Source: Fomitopsis serialis
Lineage: Eukaryota; Basidiomycota; Agaricomycetes; Polyporales; Fomitopsidaceae
Direction of reading: 5' to 3'
DNA length: 64,000 nt
Assembly (NCBI RefSeq): GCF_022376445.1
Contig: NW_025955116.1
Span: forward strand, 1-64,000
In this document: one piece after another, positions 9,924 to 22,200 of the stretch
How the letters are laid out: the number at the start of each line of letters is the position of its first letter
Numbering within the stretch: the first letter of the stretch is position 1
Position numbers and translations under genes: made by a program
Notes under the pieces: model-generated
Told to the model about the DNA's origin: nothing
What the model saw: the letters and a program-made list of their open reading frames with translations, nothing else
Database searches by the model: none

Positions 9924-12881
9924 CTAGACGGGACGAGGAAGAAAGAGATGGGGGTCGCGGTTATTGTACAGTGAAGAATATATATGTAGGTACGCGGAAT
10001 TCACCCTGTCCGCCGCATCCGTAACAGGGCCCCCCACCGCGAGTCTCAGGTCCTTCGCAATATCGTCCCGAATGTCCAACTCCAAGAGAACCCTCCCCAA
10101 GGTGCACCAGTGCGCAAGCCTCACCACATCGTCTTCGCTGTCGAGGTAGCGAGGTTCGTAGTATGAGGGGTAGACGGACAGTCCGGCCCCCCAGACTCGA
10201 CGAATTCTGTCGCGGATCCCGGCCCAAAGCACGCCATGGGCGGTCGTAGACGTCGCGCCTCGCATGGCTGGGTGCTTGGCCGCTACGATGCGCTCGACGT
10301 TCGATCGGAAGTGGAAGGTGCGGAGCTCCCATACCTCCTTGTCCTCCTTGTCCGGATGAGGGTTGCGGTGGTACGGAAGCTCGGTCGCGGGGAGTGGGCG
10401 GAGAGGGCAAGTCTTGAGCGTACGACTCAGAGCAGCGTCGGGACGAAGACGGCCTTTTCAGACCTTGAACTTGAGCGGCTCCCACTCACCGGGCGGAAGG
10501 TCAAGAGCGGCCACTTGCGTGTCCCTTGACTTGAGCCACATCAAGAGGGCGCCATACCGGTCGTCGGGTCGTCCGAGCAGAAGCTGAGGCGAGGGCAAGA
10601 GGAGTAACCCGTCCGCAGGGAATTGTGGTTCCGGTCCGAGCTCGTTTTCCCAAGGTCGGCGAGGAGCGGGCGTGAACTCGTTGCGCTCGAAGGGTCGGCG
10701 AATGTATTCGACCACTTCGAGCGGCGAGTGAAGGTCGAGCCGCATCCTCAGAGGGGATCCTGACGGAAGAGTGACGATCCGGTAGGGGTTCGCGGGTGGG
10801 TCCTCTGGATCCAGGCCTTGGGTGCCCTTGTCTCCGTCATCGTCGGCGGGAGTGTCGTTCTCGCCATCAGCTACGCGGGTGTCGGAGAGTCGTTCCTCGA
10901 GTGTCGTTCCTACGTGAGCGAGCAGAGATCGGGAGTCGCTTAAGCGCAAGAGGAGCGAGGGACCGGGCTCATTGGTGTCCGCGACGGGAGCGGATCTAGG
11001 GAGGTTCGTCTCGTCGACCCGTAGACGTTCCTCCAACGAACGAGCCGAGGCAGGCACGGGAGCGGGATGTATCCGCTCCGCCAAAGGTCGGCCGGTGTTG
11101 TTGGAGCTGCTCCGAGGGGCAGGCTCGCGCGGAGGGGAACGGGGCGGACGAGGTGAATCTATCCTTCGAGCAGGACTACGCCCTCTGGTGGCTCTAGGTG
11201 CCCTTTCTTGAGGCGCGGCTCGGTGCATCCCGTCTCGATTTGCACGCCGGGAGTACCCCGCGGACTGGGAGGGCCTGTAGAAGTCGCCACCTCTTCGGGG
11301 CGACAGAGGACGAGGAGGAGACCGAGCGTGGTAAGGCGACCGAGGTCGAGGGCGATAGGGCCGAGGAGATCGCGATCGAGATAGCGCGCGGCGAATGGGC
11401 CGAGGGTCCGGAGAGGGAGGGCGGCGGAAAGACGGACCGTATCTCCCGTAGGGCTGAGGTGATGGAGAACTAGCCCGCTGCTTGCCCTTGTCTAAGGAGG
11501 GACGCGGAGGGGACGACAGCGGAGATGGTGCCGTCGGGAGCGGAGCGAGCGACTCGACTGGGCTCGCCGGGAGTGATACGGCCATGGGCGAATCCGCGCG
11601 CGGGAGCGGCAGTTCCGACTCTCCGCGCGTTTTCGAGGAGACCGAAGATGTGAGCGGATCCTCGCGCAGGAGCGGCAGTTCCGGCTCTCTGCACGGGGTC
11701 CGGGCTCGAGGCGTCGAATCCGAGAGCGACCCGAGGGCGGGGTTATTGACCCATCCTTCGTCCAAGTTGTCGAACGGGGCTCCGTCCCTAGCCTCGTCTC
11801 GTCGATCTGAGGGAGCGGGGATGGGGGGCGCCGGGGATGGTCGTCGCGGAGGGCCTCGATCTCGTCGTCTGGCGTCGCCCATGTCGAGGTCGGAGTCCTC
11901 TTCAGCGCTATCGAGGTCAGCTTGAATTTGACGCATACATTGACGAGTGCGCCTTCCCACAGGCTGCGGCGGTGCATGCTCTGTCACGTCCCATTCCTCC
12001 CATGAGAGTCGAGAGTCCATTGGGGCTATGGTCGAGACAATCTGGCTTGAGGGGGGAGGCGAACAAGTAACGTACCAAACTGGGACCCCACACCAAGCAA
12101 GACGCTTCCGTACCTCTTCATTCCTTTCATCTACCCAGCACCCCACTCCCACCAAATCCGGACACGGGATTGAAAAGCATCCCTCGGCGAAGGCTCGCCG
12201 TAGGTAGGCGTGAAGCGCGTAAGCTCGCAGCTCCAGGAGATGGCGTTGGATGAGAGCAACGATCTTGCGCATCGCGTGGAGATTGACGGTGAGGCTGCCG
12301 AAGTCGTAGAGCGCGTCTTGGACGCAAGTGGGACGAAGGACGAAACCGGAGGGAGGGGAACGGTCGAGGTTGTAGAATTCCTCGGCGCGATGGAGTTCCG
12401 CGTCGTAGAGGGTCCGCAATGCGAGTGAGAAGTTGCGAGTGGGAGTGCCCGTCCCGTTTTGGATGCAGGAAACGCGGAAGGAGACTGGGCACCGACCACG
12501 CTTGAAGTCGAGCAGAACGAAGGCAGCGTCCACTCCTTCATCATTCTCAGGTGATTCGTAAATGAATGCACGATGTTCGAACGCGCTGTTCCAGTGTTGG
12601 GCGTGGTACCCAGGCTCGAACCAGCTTGTGCACCCATCCGCGTAAACTTCTTCCTGATCGTTTGTCCCTGGGGGTGGCGACGGGACATACGGGGCGTTGG
12701 ATGACACAGCGAATGACCCGTCGCCCAAGGGGAGGGCGGAACGGACGTCGCGGTGAGCTCGGTAGAGTTCCCAAGCGGTTTGACTGGCTCGAAGTCGGAC
12801 CGGGAGATGTTGGAAATCCCGCGGATAGTGCAACGACGTGCGGAATCCGAGCGAGGACGAGGCAGGGGATGAGGCAGACAT
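9924..12881 (-). CDS. Large lineage-specific basidiomycete protein, function unknown
   Basis: Two exons: from ATG 12881 to 10464, a 51-bp intron (10413-10463, GT..AG, phase 0), then 10412-9924; about 968 residues in total. An N-terminal conserved region of about 300 residues (motifs YADGCTSWFEPGYHAQHWN, LYDFGSLTVNLHAMRKI, GVGCWVDERNEEVRKRLAWC, GVPVWYV) resembles a widely expanded uncharacterised family in Agaricomycetes. A long Arg/Ser/Pro-rich, probably disordered segment follows, then a C-terminal conserved region split by the intron (GRPDDRYGALLMWLKSR; exon 2 with WAGIRDRIRRVWGAG and a closing acidic helix-rich part). The upstream frame extends beyond ATG only through a GTG, so MSASSPASSS is the likely start. 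It lies immediately downstream of the chromovirus pol in the same orientation, the place an extra retroelement ORF would occupy. No domain of known function was recognised. Confidence 0.6.
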
Positions 12882-13227
12882 GACGAAGAAGGAGAAGACA
12901 AGGAGAATCACGAAGGTAGCTGAGCAAAGTTCGGCAGTTCCAAACGTTTGCTTAGGCTACGGAGTGAGAGTGAGAAGCGGCAAAATCACTAGCTCACGGA
13001 GGAAGGGATGAAGGAGGAACAAGCACGCTTAGTGCTCTTGTGGCTTTCGAACTTCCGCGACATGCTCACGTGACAGCTCGCGTCGCGTCAGGAGGCGTCT
13101 AGAAATTAAGGGAAAGGAGTAACGTAGAGGTAAATACAGTATAGTAAGAGAGATTCGTGGGTGGCAAAGTATTTTAATCTAGCTACTAGAGAGAAAAAGA
13201 AGATTAGAAAAGAGAAAAGTAATTCTA
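12882..13227. other. Gap between pol and the next gene; possible LTR start
   Basis: Read on minus, a TGTCACGTGAGCA stretch at about 13075 has the TGTCACG start seen in some gypsy LTRs and is followed by a pyrimidine-rich leader up to the ATG at 12881. No purine tract precedes it and no second copy is visible in this window, so an LTR assignment is unproven. Confidence 0.3.
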
Positions 13228-16200
13228 TCAGCGGGTTAGTCCTTCCGCGGCTTTGTATTCCCTGAGAATCTCGAACGTGTTCTGGAGATGAGAAGCCGGC
13301 TCCCAAGTGTCGTGAATGGGACTATAGCCTTTCCATCGTATCAGGAATTCGAGGCGATTACTTCGGGACTTGTTCCTTCTCCACGCTACTATTTTGTCGA
13401 CTTCGAATTCTTCAGAGGCGAGAAGGTCCGAGTTGCGCGGATCAGGGAGGATGGGACGGTCGACTTCGACGGGTACTGATGACGATCCTCTGTAGCGTCG
13501 TAGATGTTCGAGGTTGATGACAGGATTCATAGGGTACGTGTCGGGGATAGCGAGACGGTAAACTAAAGGGTTGACTTGCTCTTGCACCGTGAACGGTCCG
13601 AGCATGCGTTGAACAAGCTTCTTGCCGGTGCCCTTGACGTCAACGAGCTCCAGTGAATGAGGGTTGACCAGGACTCGGGATCCAACGGGGAAGATCTCCA
13701 CGCGTCAGCCCTTGTTGAATTGACGGGCGGCTTGTTCTTGAGCGAGGGCTAAGGCATCCCGAGCCTTCTGACGATGAAGTTCCATTTCGATAACGAAGTC
13801 GGTCGCGCGCTCGCTAGCAAGCAGCGGACGTTCCACGTATCGGCTATCTTTGTTAAGGAAGTCGAGAGTGCCCTTAGGATCGTAGCCGTAGAGTAGAAAG
13901 TAGGGTGAGTGACCAGTGGCGGAGTGTATCGAGGAATTGTACGCGTGGGTGAGGGCGGGCAACCACTTGGCCCATCCCGTCCGGTCGCCTTGAACGTAAG
14001 CTCGAAGCATAGTCTCTAGTCGTTGATTGACTATCTCCGTTTGGCCGTCGTGTTGAGGATGATGTGATGACGATAGACATAGATGGATGCCAAGTTCAAC
14101 AGCGACTGCTCTCCAGAATTCGGATATCCATCGACCGTCTCGGTTGCAGATGATATGCTCGGGAATACCGAAGCGGAAGACGACATGTAGCACGAAGAGG
14201 TGGGCAAATTCGATGGTATTGAGGGTTCCCTTGCACGGGATGAAGAGTCCGTGCTTGGTGCACCTGTCGACCACTATGAACACAGCATCGAATCCCTCCG
14301 AGAAGGGTAGGCCAGTGATGAGATCAAACGAAATCCATTCGAAAGGACAGTTAGGGACTGGGTTCGGACGTAAGAGCCCGGCTTTCGCTCGGTGATCGGA
14401 CTTCGTCTTTTGACAGACGTCGCAAGAGGCAGCGTATTCCAGCACGTCCTTGCGTAGTGAGGGCCAGAAGAACCGCACGTTGATCCGGAGGGCTAACTTC
14501 GCTGCGCCTTCGTGCGCGGATTCGTGAGGCGAGTCATGTATCCGAGCAATTAGCGGGAATACTTCCGAGCGTGGCACACATAACCTCGCGGGATCGGATC
14601 CAGTTCGCATGTAGAGCAGTCCGTAGTCGTCCATGAAGACGCACTGTCCCGCGAAACGTTGTATATTCGGTTCACGGGCCTTCTTCCATTTGTCTCTGAA
14701 GAATGGGTCTTTCGCGTAGCCTTGAACGAATTTGTTTCGATATTCCTTACTCATTTTGATGAGCATGGTGGGATGCGATACGTCTTCGTCTGGATAATAC
14801 AGAGAACTGGGATCGCGCGGAGCGTCCTGAACCCCTGAGTTCCTGAGTGATTCGTTCGGGGTGTTCGCTGGATTCTCCGCAGCTCTTTTGGCATTGCGGG
14901 ATCGGGTTTGAACTGGATTGGCCGTCTTGAACGGTTTGACGTGGGGAGGCATTGTCTCTCCCTCACTCGTTCCGTTCCTTCCTTCGTTTACGTGCTGGGG
15001 AGGCGTGGCATCTCCCTCAACTTGTAGACTCCGGTTCTCTGCGTAAGGTGAACTTGTGTCTTGTTTGAACGGTTCGAAATGGGGAGGCATTATTTCTCCC
15101 TCACTCGTTCCGTCCGGTTCTTCCCTCTCGCCCTCCACGCTGAGGCCTGAGTTGTCCGTGTACGTGTGAGTTTGCCATCCTGTGGGTGGCGTCTCTTCGA
15201 GTACTTCGTCCCAGGATGTCGCTAATGATGCTCCGGCCGCCATGCGAGGGGCGGGAGCTCGCTCAGCCGCTGATTCCGTAGCGGCGGCCGTGGTCTGATC
15301 AGTGACGATGGGTATGGAAGAGTCGAAGCACGGAGATTGATGTTCCGGCGGGTCGCGAGGTAATCGAGAGAGTGGGTCGACGTTAGAGTGAACGCGCCCC
15401 GCGCGGTGTACAATGTCGAGGTTCGGCGCGAAGGCCGCGAACACCGCTCCCCAGGCCGCGAGTCATTGGTTGGTGTTCTCGTACGTGCGTGCCCATTGTA
15501 ATGTGGCGTGGTCCGTGACGAGAGTGACAGGTTCGCCTTCAATGAACGGTTGGAAGCGTACTAATCCTTCCTTCGCGGCCAGAGCTTCGCGCTCAGTAGC
15601 AGAATAATTCCGTTCCGCCAGCTTGCAGGTTCTACTCCAGTAGGCGATGACACGCTCCACATGGACGATGGTTTCGTCTAAGGTGGGGGCCCAAGTCGAC
15701 GGAGGTGGGCAGTCATCGAACTTGCGCGCTGTCTTCGCGACCAGTACGGGTATCGGAGCTCGGTCTGCAAAGGCCTTAGCTAGACGATCGTACATGCGTG
15801 TACCGCGGAGGTCGCTTGCGCGGATGGGTTGGACTTGCTGAAGGCAAGCTCCTAGGGCTATGTCGGAGGCGTCGGTGTAGAGTCTATACGGTAATCCCGG
15901 GATCGCATGAGCGAGTATTGGCGCGGACTGGAGAGCATCCTTTGCGTTCTGCCAAGCTACTTCGCAGTCGGCAGTCCATTCCCACTTATGGTCTTTCTTC
16001 AGCAGTTCAAACAGTGGGGAGACGAGGAATGAGAAGTACGGGATGTATGCTGCGAAATACACCGTCATGCCGAGGAAGGTTTGAAGTTCCGGTACGCGCT
16101 TCGGACGGGCTAGTTCCATCACGGCGCGCACCTTCTCCTGGTGAGTGGAAAACCCGAGGCGAGAGACCTTCTGACCGAGTAACAGGATCGATGTGTATCC

Positions 16201-18226
16201 GAAGTGGCATTTAGGAGGAGACAGAGTGATGCCTGAAGAGATGATAGCTTTTAGAACCTTGTCGAGGTGCGTAATGTACTCGTTCCAGGACCGCGAGTAG
16301 ACCACTATGTCGTCGATGTAGACAAGGGCGAACAGCCATAAGTACAGGGCTAGGACGCCTTGCATAACTCGTTGGAAGGCCGAAGGTCCGTTCCTGAGTC
16401 CAAAGGGGAGACGCTTGAATTGGAATAGCCCGCGATGCATTCGGAAGGCAGTCTTCTCTCGGTCACCGTCCGCTATGGTAAGCTGCGTGAATCCAGCTAG
16501 TGCGTCTAGAGACGTGAGCACTTGAGCTCCCGTGAGGGCCTGTAGGATCTCGTTTTGGCGAGGAATAGGGAATTCGTCTGGGATCGTGATGGCGTTCAAG
16601 CGTCGGTAGTCGACGCACAGACGAGGCTTGCCGTTACGGTATGCTATCAGGACCGGGGCCCCCCAGGGACTGTTGGAAGGTTCGATAACGTCTAGGGACA
16701 TCCAGGAGTCGTGCTGTTTGTCTATGACTAAACGCTTGGCCGGGGAAGCACCGTACATGGGTAGCGACACGGGTTTCGCGTCTGGTTGAAGTTTGATCTC
16801 AACTTCGGAGGGGTTGTGCCCTAGACGTCCGTCGAAGGCAAAAGCTGCCTGATTGGCTTTCAGCATGCGCAGAAGTCGTTCCCTTTCGTCGGCAGGCCAC
16901 TCCGGTCCTATGTCCAAGATCTCGGTGATTTTGTCGGATGGGTACGTCTCGGGATCCGGTACTTCAGCTGTCTTAGGTCCCCATTCGTCTTCTCTGGGTG
17001 CGGTCGCCGTATCGTTCACTGCATCCGCGCGCGGCTCCATCGCGCTACGGATGAGGGTTTGCACGGCAAGTGCATGGGCTTCCAAGTCCGGCGAGCCATC
17101 CATGAAGTATAAGGCAGGATCATGAAGAAGACCGAGGGATTCTCCCTTGCGAACGATGATGGGTCGGTCCGTCGGGTTGGTGACGGACACATAGACATGT
17201 TCGGCATCGATGATGGACGGAGTAGTGAGCAGGAAGGATCCGTCAGACTGTCCGAGGACAGTTTTCTCGATGAACCAGGATTTGCGTTCGAGGAAGGATG
17301 CTTGGACCGGCACCGGACGACAAGAGTGCGGCGATATTCGCACGTCTTGGGTCGCGATGGCAGTGGGACGCAACTTCTTGGTTCGTTCACGATAGCGGTC
17401 GGCTCGGCGTCGCCGATGGGACTTGGCTCTGACGAAGCTGGAGTCGGCCCCCTTCACTATGATCTTGATGGGAGGACGGTCTTTGCGGACGGCAGAGGAG
17501 GCCGGTATGGAGTACCCAGTGTCGCCGACTTGTATGGCTGATCCTTCGGTAAGACTTCGCGTGATGCCTAACTCGTAATTGACGTGGAAGTCCTCTCCCA
17601 GTAGCAATGAAGAGGACATTCCCGGAACCACGTAGCATTCGGCGAGCATCTTGAGAGTATGTCCTTGTTCTGTTTCAACGTAGACTTGCGTCTGTACATA
17701 GCCAGTGATGCGAAAGCCTCCGGTTAGCTGGAACAGGTTCATCCTAAGGCCTTGTCGGATCCTAGGGCGCGTGGCTAGCGGTAGTGAGTCCAGATACTCT
17801 TGAGATACCAGGGAGATGTCAGCTCCGGAATCGGCGCGACATTGGACAGGGTCGTGCGAGCGGCTGCCGAATCGTAGTTGGAAAGACAGGGCTGCTACTC
17901 CTACCGTAGAGTGCCCGGGCGGAGGGTCGCGAACCCGGCTAAGTGTCACTACCTTGGGCCCGCTGGCTGGGTCTGGGCTAGGATCGAGAGGAGCGGCAGT
18001 TCCGCTCTCAGTCGTCGTAGTGCCAGACAAGACTTCGCGGGCCGTGAAGGTGTGACAAGAGCCGTCGACGGCCAAGGCCTCCGCCATTGAGTTAAACAGT
18101 CTGTCGGTAGCTTCGGACGGATCGGATTGGACCGCCTCCATGAGATGAGGATGGTCAAGGAGCCTACTGAGTAAGATTTGACGTTCCGAACGGTAAACCC
18201 GGAGTGAGATCTGGCCGTCTGAAACG
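13228..18226 (-). pseudogene. pol: Ty3/gypsy chromovirus pol, 5'-truncated, two in-frame stops
   Basis: A single minus-strand frame covers protease, reverse transcriptase, RNase H, integrase and chromodomain. Visible motifs: protease DSG (RADSGADIS, codons near 17832), RT palm YIDD (near 16320), RNase H LYTDASDIALGAC, zinc-binding HHCC of integrase (HDSPHE...CDVC), integrase catalytic core (FDLITGLPF, WISEFWRAVAVELGI), and a C-terminal chromodomain (FEVDKIVAW, FLIRWKGYSPIHDTWEP). The chromodomain assigns it to chromoviruses, whose integrases are guided to modified histones. The frame is interrupted only by two TGA codons, at 15463-15465 (in RNase H, after YENTNQ) and 13705-13707 (between integrase core and C-terminus). 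Both sit where arginine is expected, so each is explained by one C-to-T change in a CGA codon. Gag and the 5' LTR are missing: homology ends at about 18226, where a GC-palindromic array begins. Confidence 0.92.
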
Positions 18227-18990
18227 GTGCGGCCGGCGCCGGCCGGAGGGGTCCGGGTCAACGTTGCAGACGTTGTCGTTGCCAGCACGTTGCCAGCGGT
18301 CCGGCCGGAGTGCATGCCGGCCGGCTCTGCCTCGTCTCCAACGTTGCAGCCGGCCTTGCCATCCCTGAATACTGTCCCCAACGATCCACCCGGCCTGTTT
18401 TCACGGTACGTTGCAACACTCCGGCCGGAGTGCATGCCAGCCCCGCACCCCCTCCTCAATGTTGCGGCCGGCCTGTTTTCACCGGACGTTGCAACGCTCC
18501 GGCCGGACTACACCCCGGCTGCCCCCCCCACTTCTCAACGATCCGCCCGGCCTCTTTCACCCAACGTTGCAATGCTCCGGCCGGAGGGTATGCCGGCCGG
18601 TCATCCCTCGTTCCCAATGTTGCGGCCGGAGCAGGCAGAATTCAAAGTGGCCAGGCAGTCCACGCTGCAAACAGTCCGGCCGGTCAACAGATATAGCATT
18701 GCAAACGAGCCGGCCAGCCTCAGGCCCTACCACTACAAATGGTCTGGCCGGACTTTTTGCCGGCCGAAAAGACAATGTCTCGGGCCGAGGGTACAGCCAA
18801 AACTCGGCCAAAGCAGCCAGACATTTTGCCGGCCGAGCTTTTGCTTCACTGACCTGGCAAGCATTGTCTCGGGCCGAAAAGTTGACCATTTTCTCGGGCC
18901 GAAGATTTGAGTACTGCCTCGGGCCGAAGAGTTGGGCATTTTCTCGGGCCGAAGATTTGGCCGAAGCTCGGTGAAAACAGCCGGGCTGTC
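18227..18990. repeat. GC-rich palindromic repeat array (CCGGCCGG type)
   Basis: From 18227 to about 18620 there are imperfect repeats of roughly 110 bp containing CTCCGGCCGGAGTGCATGCC, CAACGTTGC and GGCCGGCCTGTTTTCACC. From 18740 to 18965 the motif changes to TCTCGGGCCGAA(A/G) spaced about 30 bp apart. Most motifs are palindromic (CTCCGGCCGGAG, CCGGCC, CAACGTTG). Such arrays of palindromic sites are typical of subterminal repeats in DNA transposons. The array begins exactly where the gypsy pol homology ends, so it is the edge of an inserted element or of a rearrangement. Frames through it are not genes. Confidence 0.8.
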
Positions 18991-19004
18991 AGATTGCCAT
19001 ATAA

Positions 19005-19215
19005 GGAAATTTTGTATTGACTGGTAGTACTTCATTGATAGACTATAGTATCAATTCCCTAGTGACCAAAGATGTCTAGTTAGGCCAGGATGTGCAAAAC
19101 AAGATTTACTCACAGGCTTCTTTGCACAACAAGCTAATCAATTTCTGAAGCCAGTTTTCTTTTCCCACACTGTTTGACTATCTAGGATGTGTTGTTTCAA
19201 TGCATAGAGTACTTG
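19005..19215 (+). repeat. Segment shared with the long-TIR element at 62310-62520
   Basis: The order of blocks is the same at both sites: CATTGATAGACTATAGTAT / CATTCATAGACTCTAGTAT, AAGATTTACTCACAGGCTT, TTCTGAAGCCA, TGACTATCTAG(A/G)ATGTGTT and TTTCAA. At both sites it lies directly inside a GC-rich palindromic array. This links the array at 18.2 kb and the element at 61-64 kb as related mobile sequences. The Helitron gene's stop codon is only about 57 bp further on. Confidence 0.75.
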
Positions 19216-19271
19216 CTGGGGAGTGGGCCATTTCTGGCATTACGATCCCTTCAGTCCATATTATTATTACT

Positions 19272-22200
19272 TCATTGATCATCTATCCTGACATATATGG
19301 CCACAGACACATTTCTATTTCCCATAGTCTTGAGCATGTGTGTTTCCATTGCCTTCAATGTCCCCTGTGATTCACATCTAGACCCCATGTCCCGGCCATC
19401 ATTGCACCAGATATGGTTGTCAGCTGAAATAATCCTGCATGTAAAATGGAACCCACCAAAGTAAATGATACCTGCTAGTCTGTATTCAATTTGTCCTTGC
19501 TGTGTGTGCACAGATATATGCTTGCTAATCTTTGTACTTTCTGCTCGGTATAGATTGAATGCCATGAAATTGGGTGGCTTCTTGATGGTCTCCTCATGTA
19601 CCATGGCTGCATTACAAAAACGGCATCTAGTTCCTGCCTTGTGCTTCATTGCTGCCTTAACCCATTGGGCCATTGTCCGTGATTGAGTAGCATGTCCCCT
19701 TCCAATTCGTGCCTCCCACAGTGTTGAGTCTAGAGTCCAAAGCTTGCTTTGGGATGAGCTTTCTTGGAGACAAACATGGCAGGATGAGCATCTTTTTGCC
19801 TCACAGTAGAGTGGTTCATTGCTTGCTAGGAATGTGGTACACAGTGCATACAAATCTGTTCCTGCTGGGGCCTCAATAGGGAATGAGTCAGGATCCTGTA
19901 AATGCAAGATCTGCTGCATTTGGTCCCTGACAGCATCAAGTTCAATCTCATTCTTTGTAGCTTGGTCCAACAATTCTGTGAACTTGGTCAGGTGCATGTT
20001 TTGGCGTGCTATGTGTGTATTCCAAAAGGAGTTCTGTTCTTGATATATGTAGTGCAATATGCTGAACAGGGTGTCAAATGCACAACTATATGTGTTTGGA
20101 TTCCACTTGAAGCATACTGGCTCATGTGTATCTTCTTTGATCATCCGCTTTTTCTTTGCCTGTGTTTGAGGTGTAGTCTCATCAATGAATGTATCCTTGT
20201 GTTTTCTCTTGCCTTTGTGCCCAGTATCTGTACTGAGAGTATTCAGCTGTGTGGTCCCCTTTGCAGGAATATATTGTGCCATAAGCAGCTCAGACTTGGT
20301 GACATTGTTACAGTCAGCATTTGCTGCTGTATCAGCTAGATCATCAAGATTATTGTGCACTTTATTCTTGTCTCTTTTCGAGTGCTTGACAATATCCCAC
20401 TCTGCCTCTTTATATGGTTTCTCTATATCAAAAGGTTGCTTGTCAGACCACTTCAAAGCAGTGTGCATTGACTTTGGCATGTATCTTGCACCCTTTGTTG
20501 TCCTGTATGAGTGAATAAGTGCAACACGAGTTACACCCTGTACATCTGCATCCAAGGATCCTTCATATCTCAGCTTTGTGATCTCATCTAACATTTCCAA
20601 CTCTCTGAATTCCTGTCTCAGCCAGCCTGTAACACCCCCCATGAATTTTGAATTGTCAAATCCTTGCACAATGATGGTTCTCTGATAGCTGGATCCTCTT
20701 GAGAGGCATGTATACACAGACTGGTGATTTTTGCAGTTTTGCAGGTCCACCACATTGTATGTCCTTGTTCTGCCTTGGGAGTTGAAATCTGTCATTGCAA
20801 AGTTGGGTATCAAGGCTACTTGAGTTCTGTGTATTGTCAGTGTACGGTCATTTGACATCAGGCATGGAATCTTTATTGTTTGGGCAGCAATAGGTACTAC
20901 ATTCTCTGGCAGTCCATCCAACTGTACAGGTGTTGGTGTCGCAGTCAGTTGAACAAATACAACATCCAACATCCTCTTATCATCAGTCAGTGGCTTAGAC
21001 TCCCACCCAACAACAATAGCCTCTGCACCATTGGTGACATTGCATTCTGTAGCCTCATTGGCTTTGATCATGACAGGAAGGCCAATGCACAATGATAATT
21101 TCCCAGGATGATTGTTTGTATTTTTATGAGGGAGTGCCCAGAGCTGTTCTTGCAAATGTGGGTGGATCTTGTCAACTTTGCGTTTTACATTAGCAGTCTT
21201 CTTGGATTTATGCTGTTTAGGTGTCTCATCAGGGCTGCCATAGTGATCCAATGAATAGAAGGTCTCAAGGGCTTGTCCATTGTCCTTTGCAAATCTTGCA
21301 ACACCCAGCTCATTGATGCGGTCTCTGTGGGAGTTGTATGACAAAATCATAGATACATTGCGGAAGGTTGGATCACCAAGCTTTGGCTTTCCCTTGCCCC
21401 GGCCAGCAATGCGGTCTTTGAGAAACTTGATGTCAGCCATGGTGCATGCCTTATAGCGGAGGTTCTCCAGCAATTTGCGGAACTTAGCATCTTCAGATGT
21501 CTGTGATAGTTGTCGCATGTTCTGCCGGAGTATAACAACAGTAGTTACTTGATGCCAGATGGCCTTACCAAGTGAGGCCTCTTGTTGTCTCCAGCTGGAG
21601 GTTGTATGTCTGACACTGCTCACTTTGGCTGAAAACAATGAATAACCTGAGCCCGGGGGCTCCAGCTGAGCAAAATCACCAGCAAAAATCAGATTCTTGC
21701 CACCAAATGGTTCACCATCATTGCTGAATATGTGACACAAACGGGCTGATATGTCATAAAGGTGATTGCAGTCAACCATGGATACCTCATCCAAGAACAT
21801 GTAATCAACATCCTTCAGCCGATCTCGCACATTGCGCAAAGTACCATTGCTTGTCACTCCATACTTTGAAAACCCAAGCACAGAGTGGTATGTTGATCCT
21901 GATATAAGAGATGCAGCAGAGCCTGTAGGAGCCATGCAAATAAAGCGGTAGCCTTCATTTCGCACTGTGAAGAAATGAATGAGCGCCTTAATGACTTGGG
22001 ATTTTCCAGTGCCTGCCATACCACCAAGGTACATCTTCAATTTTTCAGCTTGAGGTTGAGTAGCATGATTGGCAACAATACGGAAGGCTCGCTCTTGCTC
22101 TGTATTGAGTAGGAAAGTCTTGGCTGTTTCATCAATTGTCTCTTGATTTTTCTGTTCAGAAGCCCTAAAATTAACAGACATATAGTCATAGTCCACTGGT

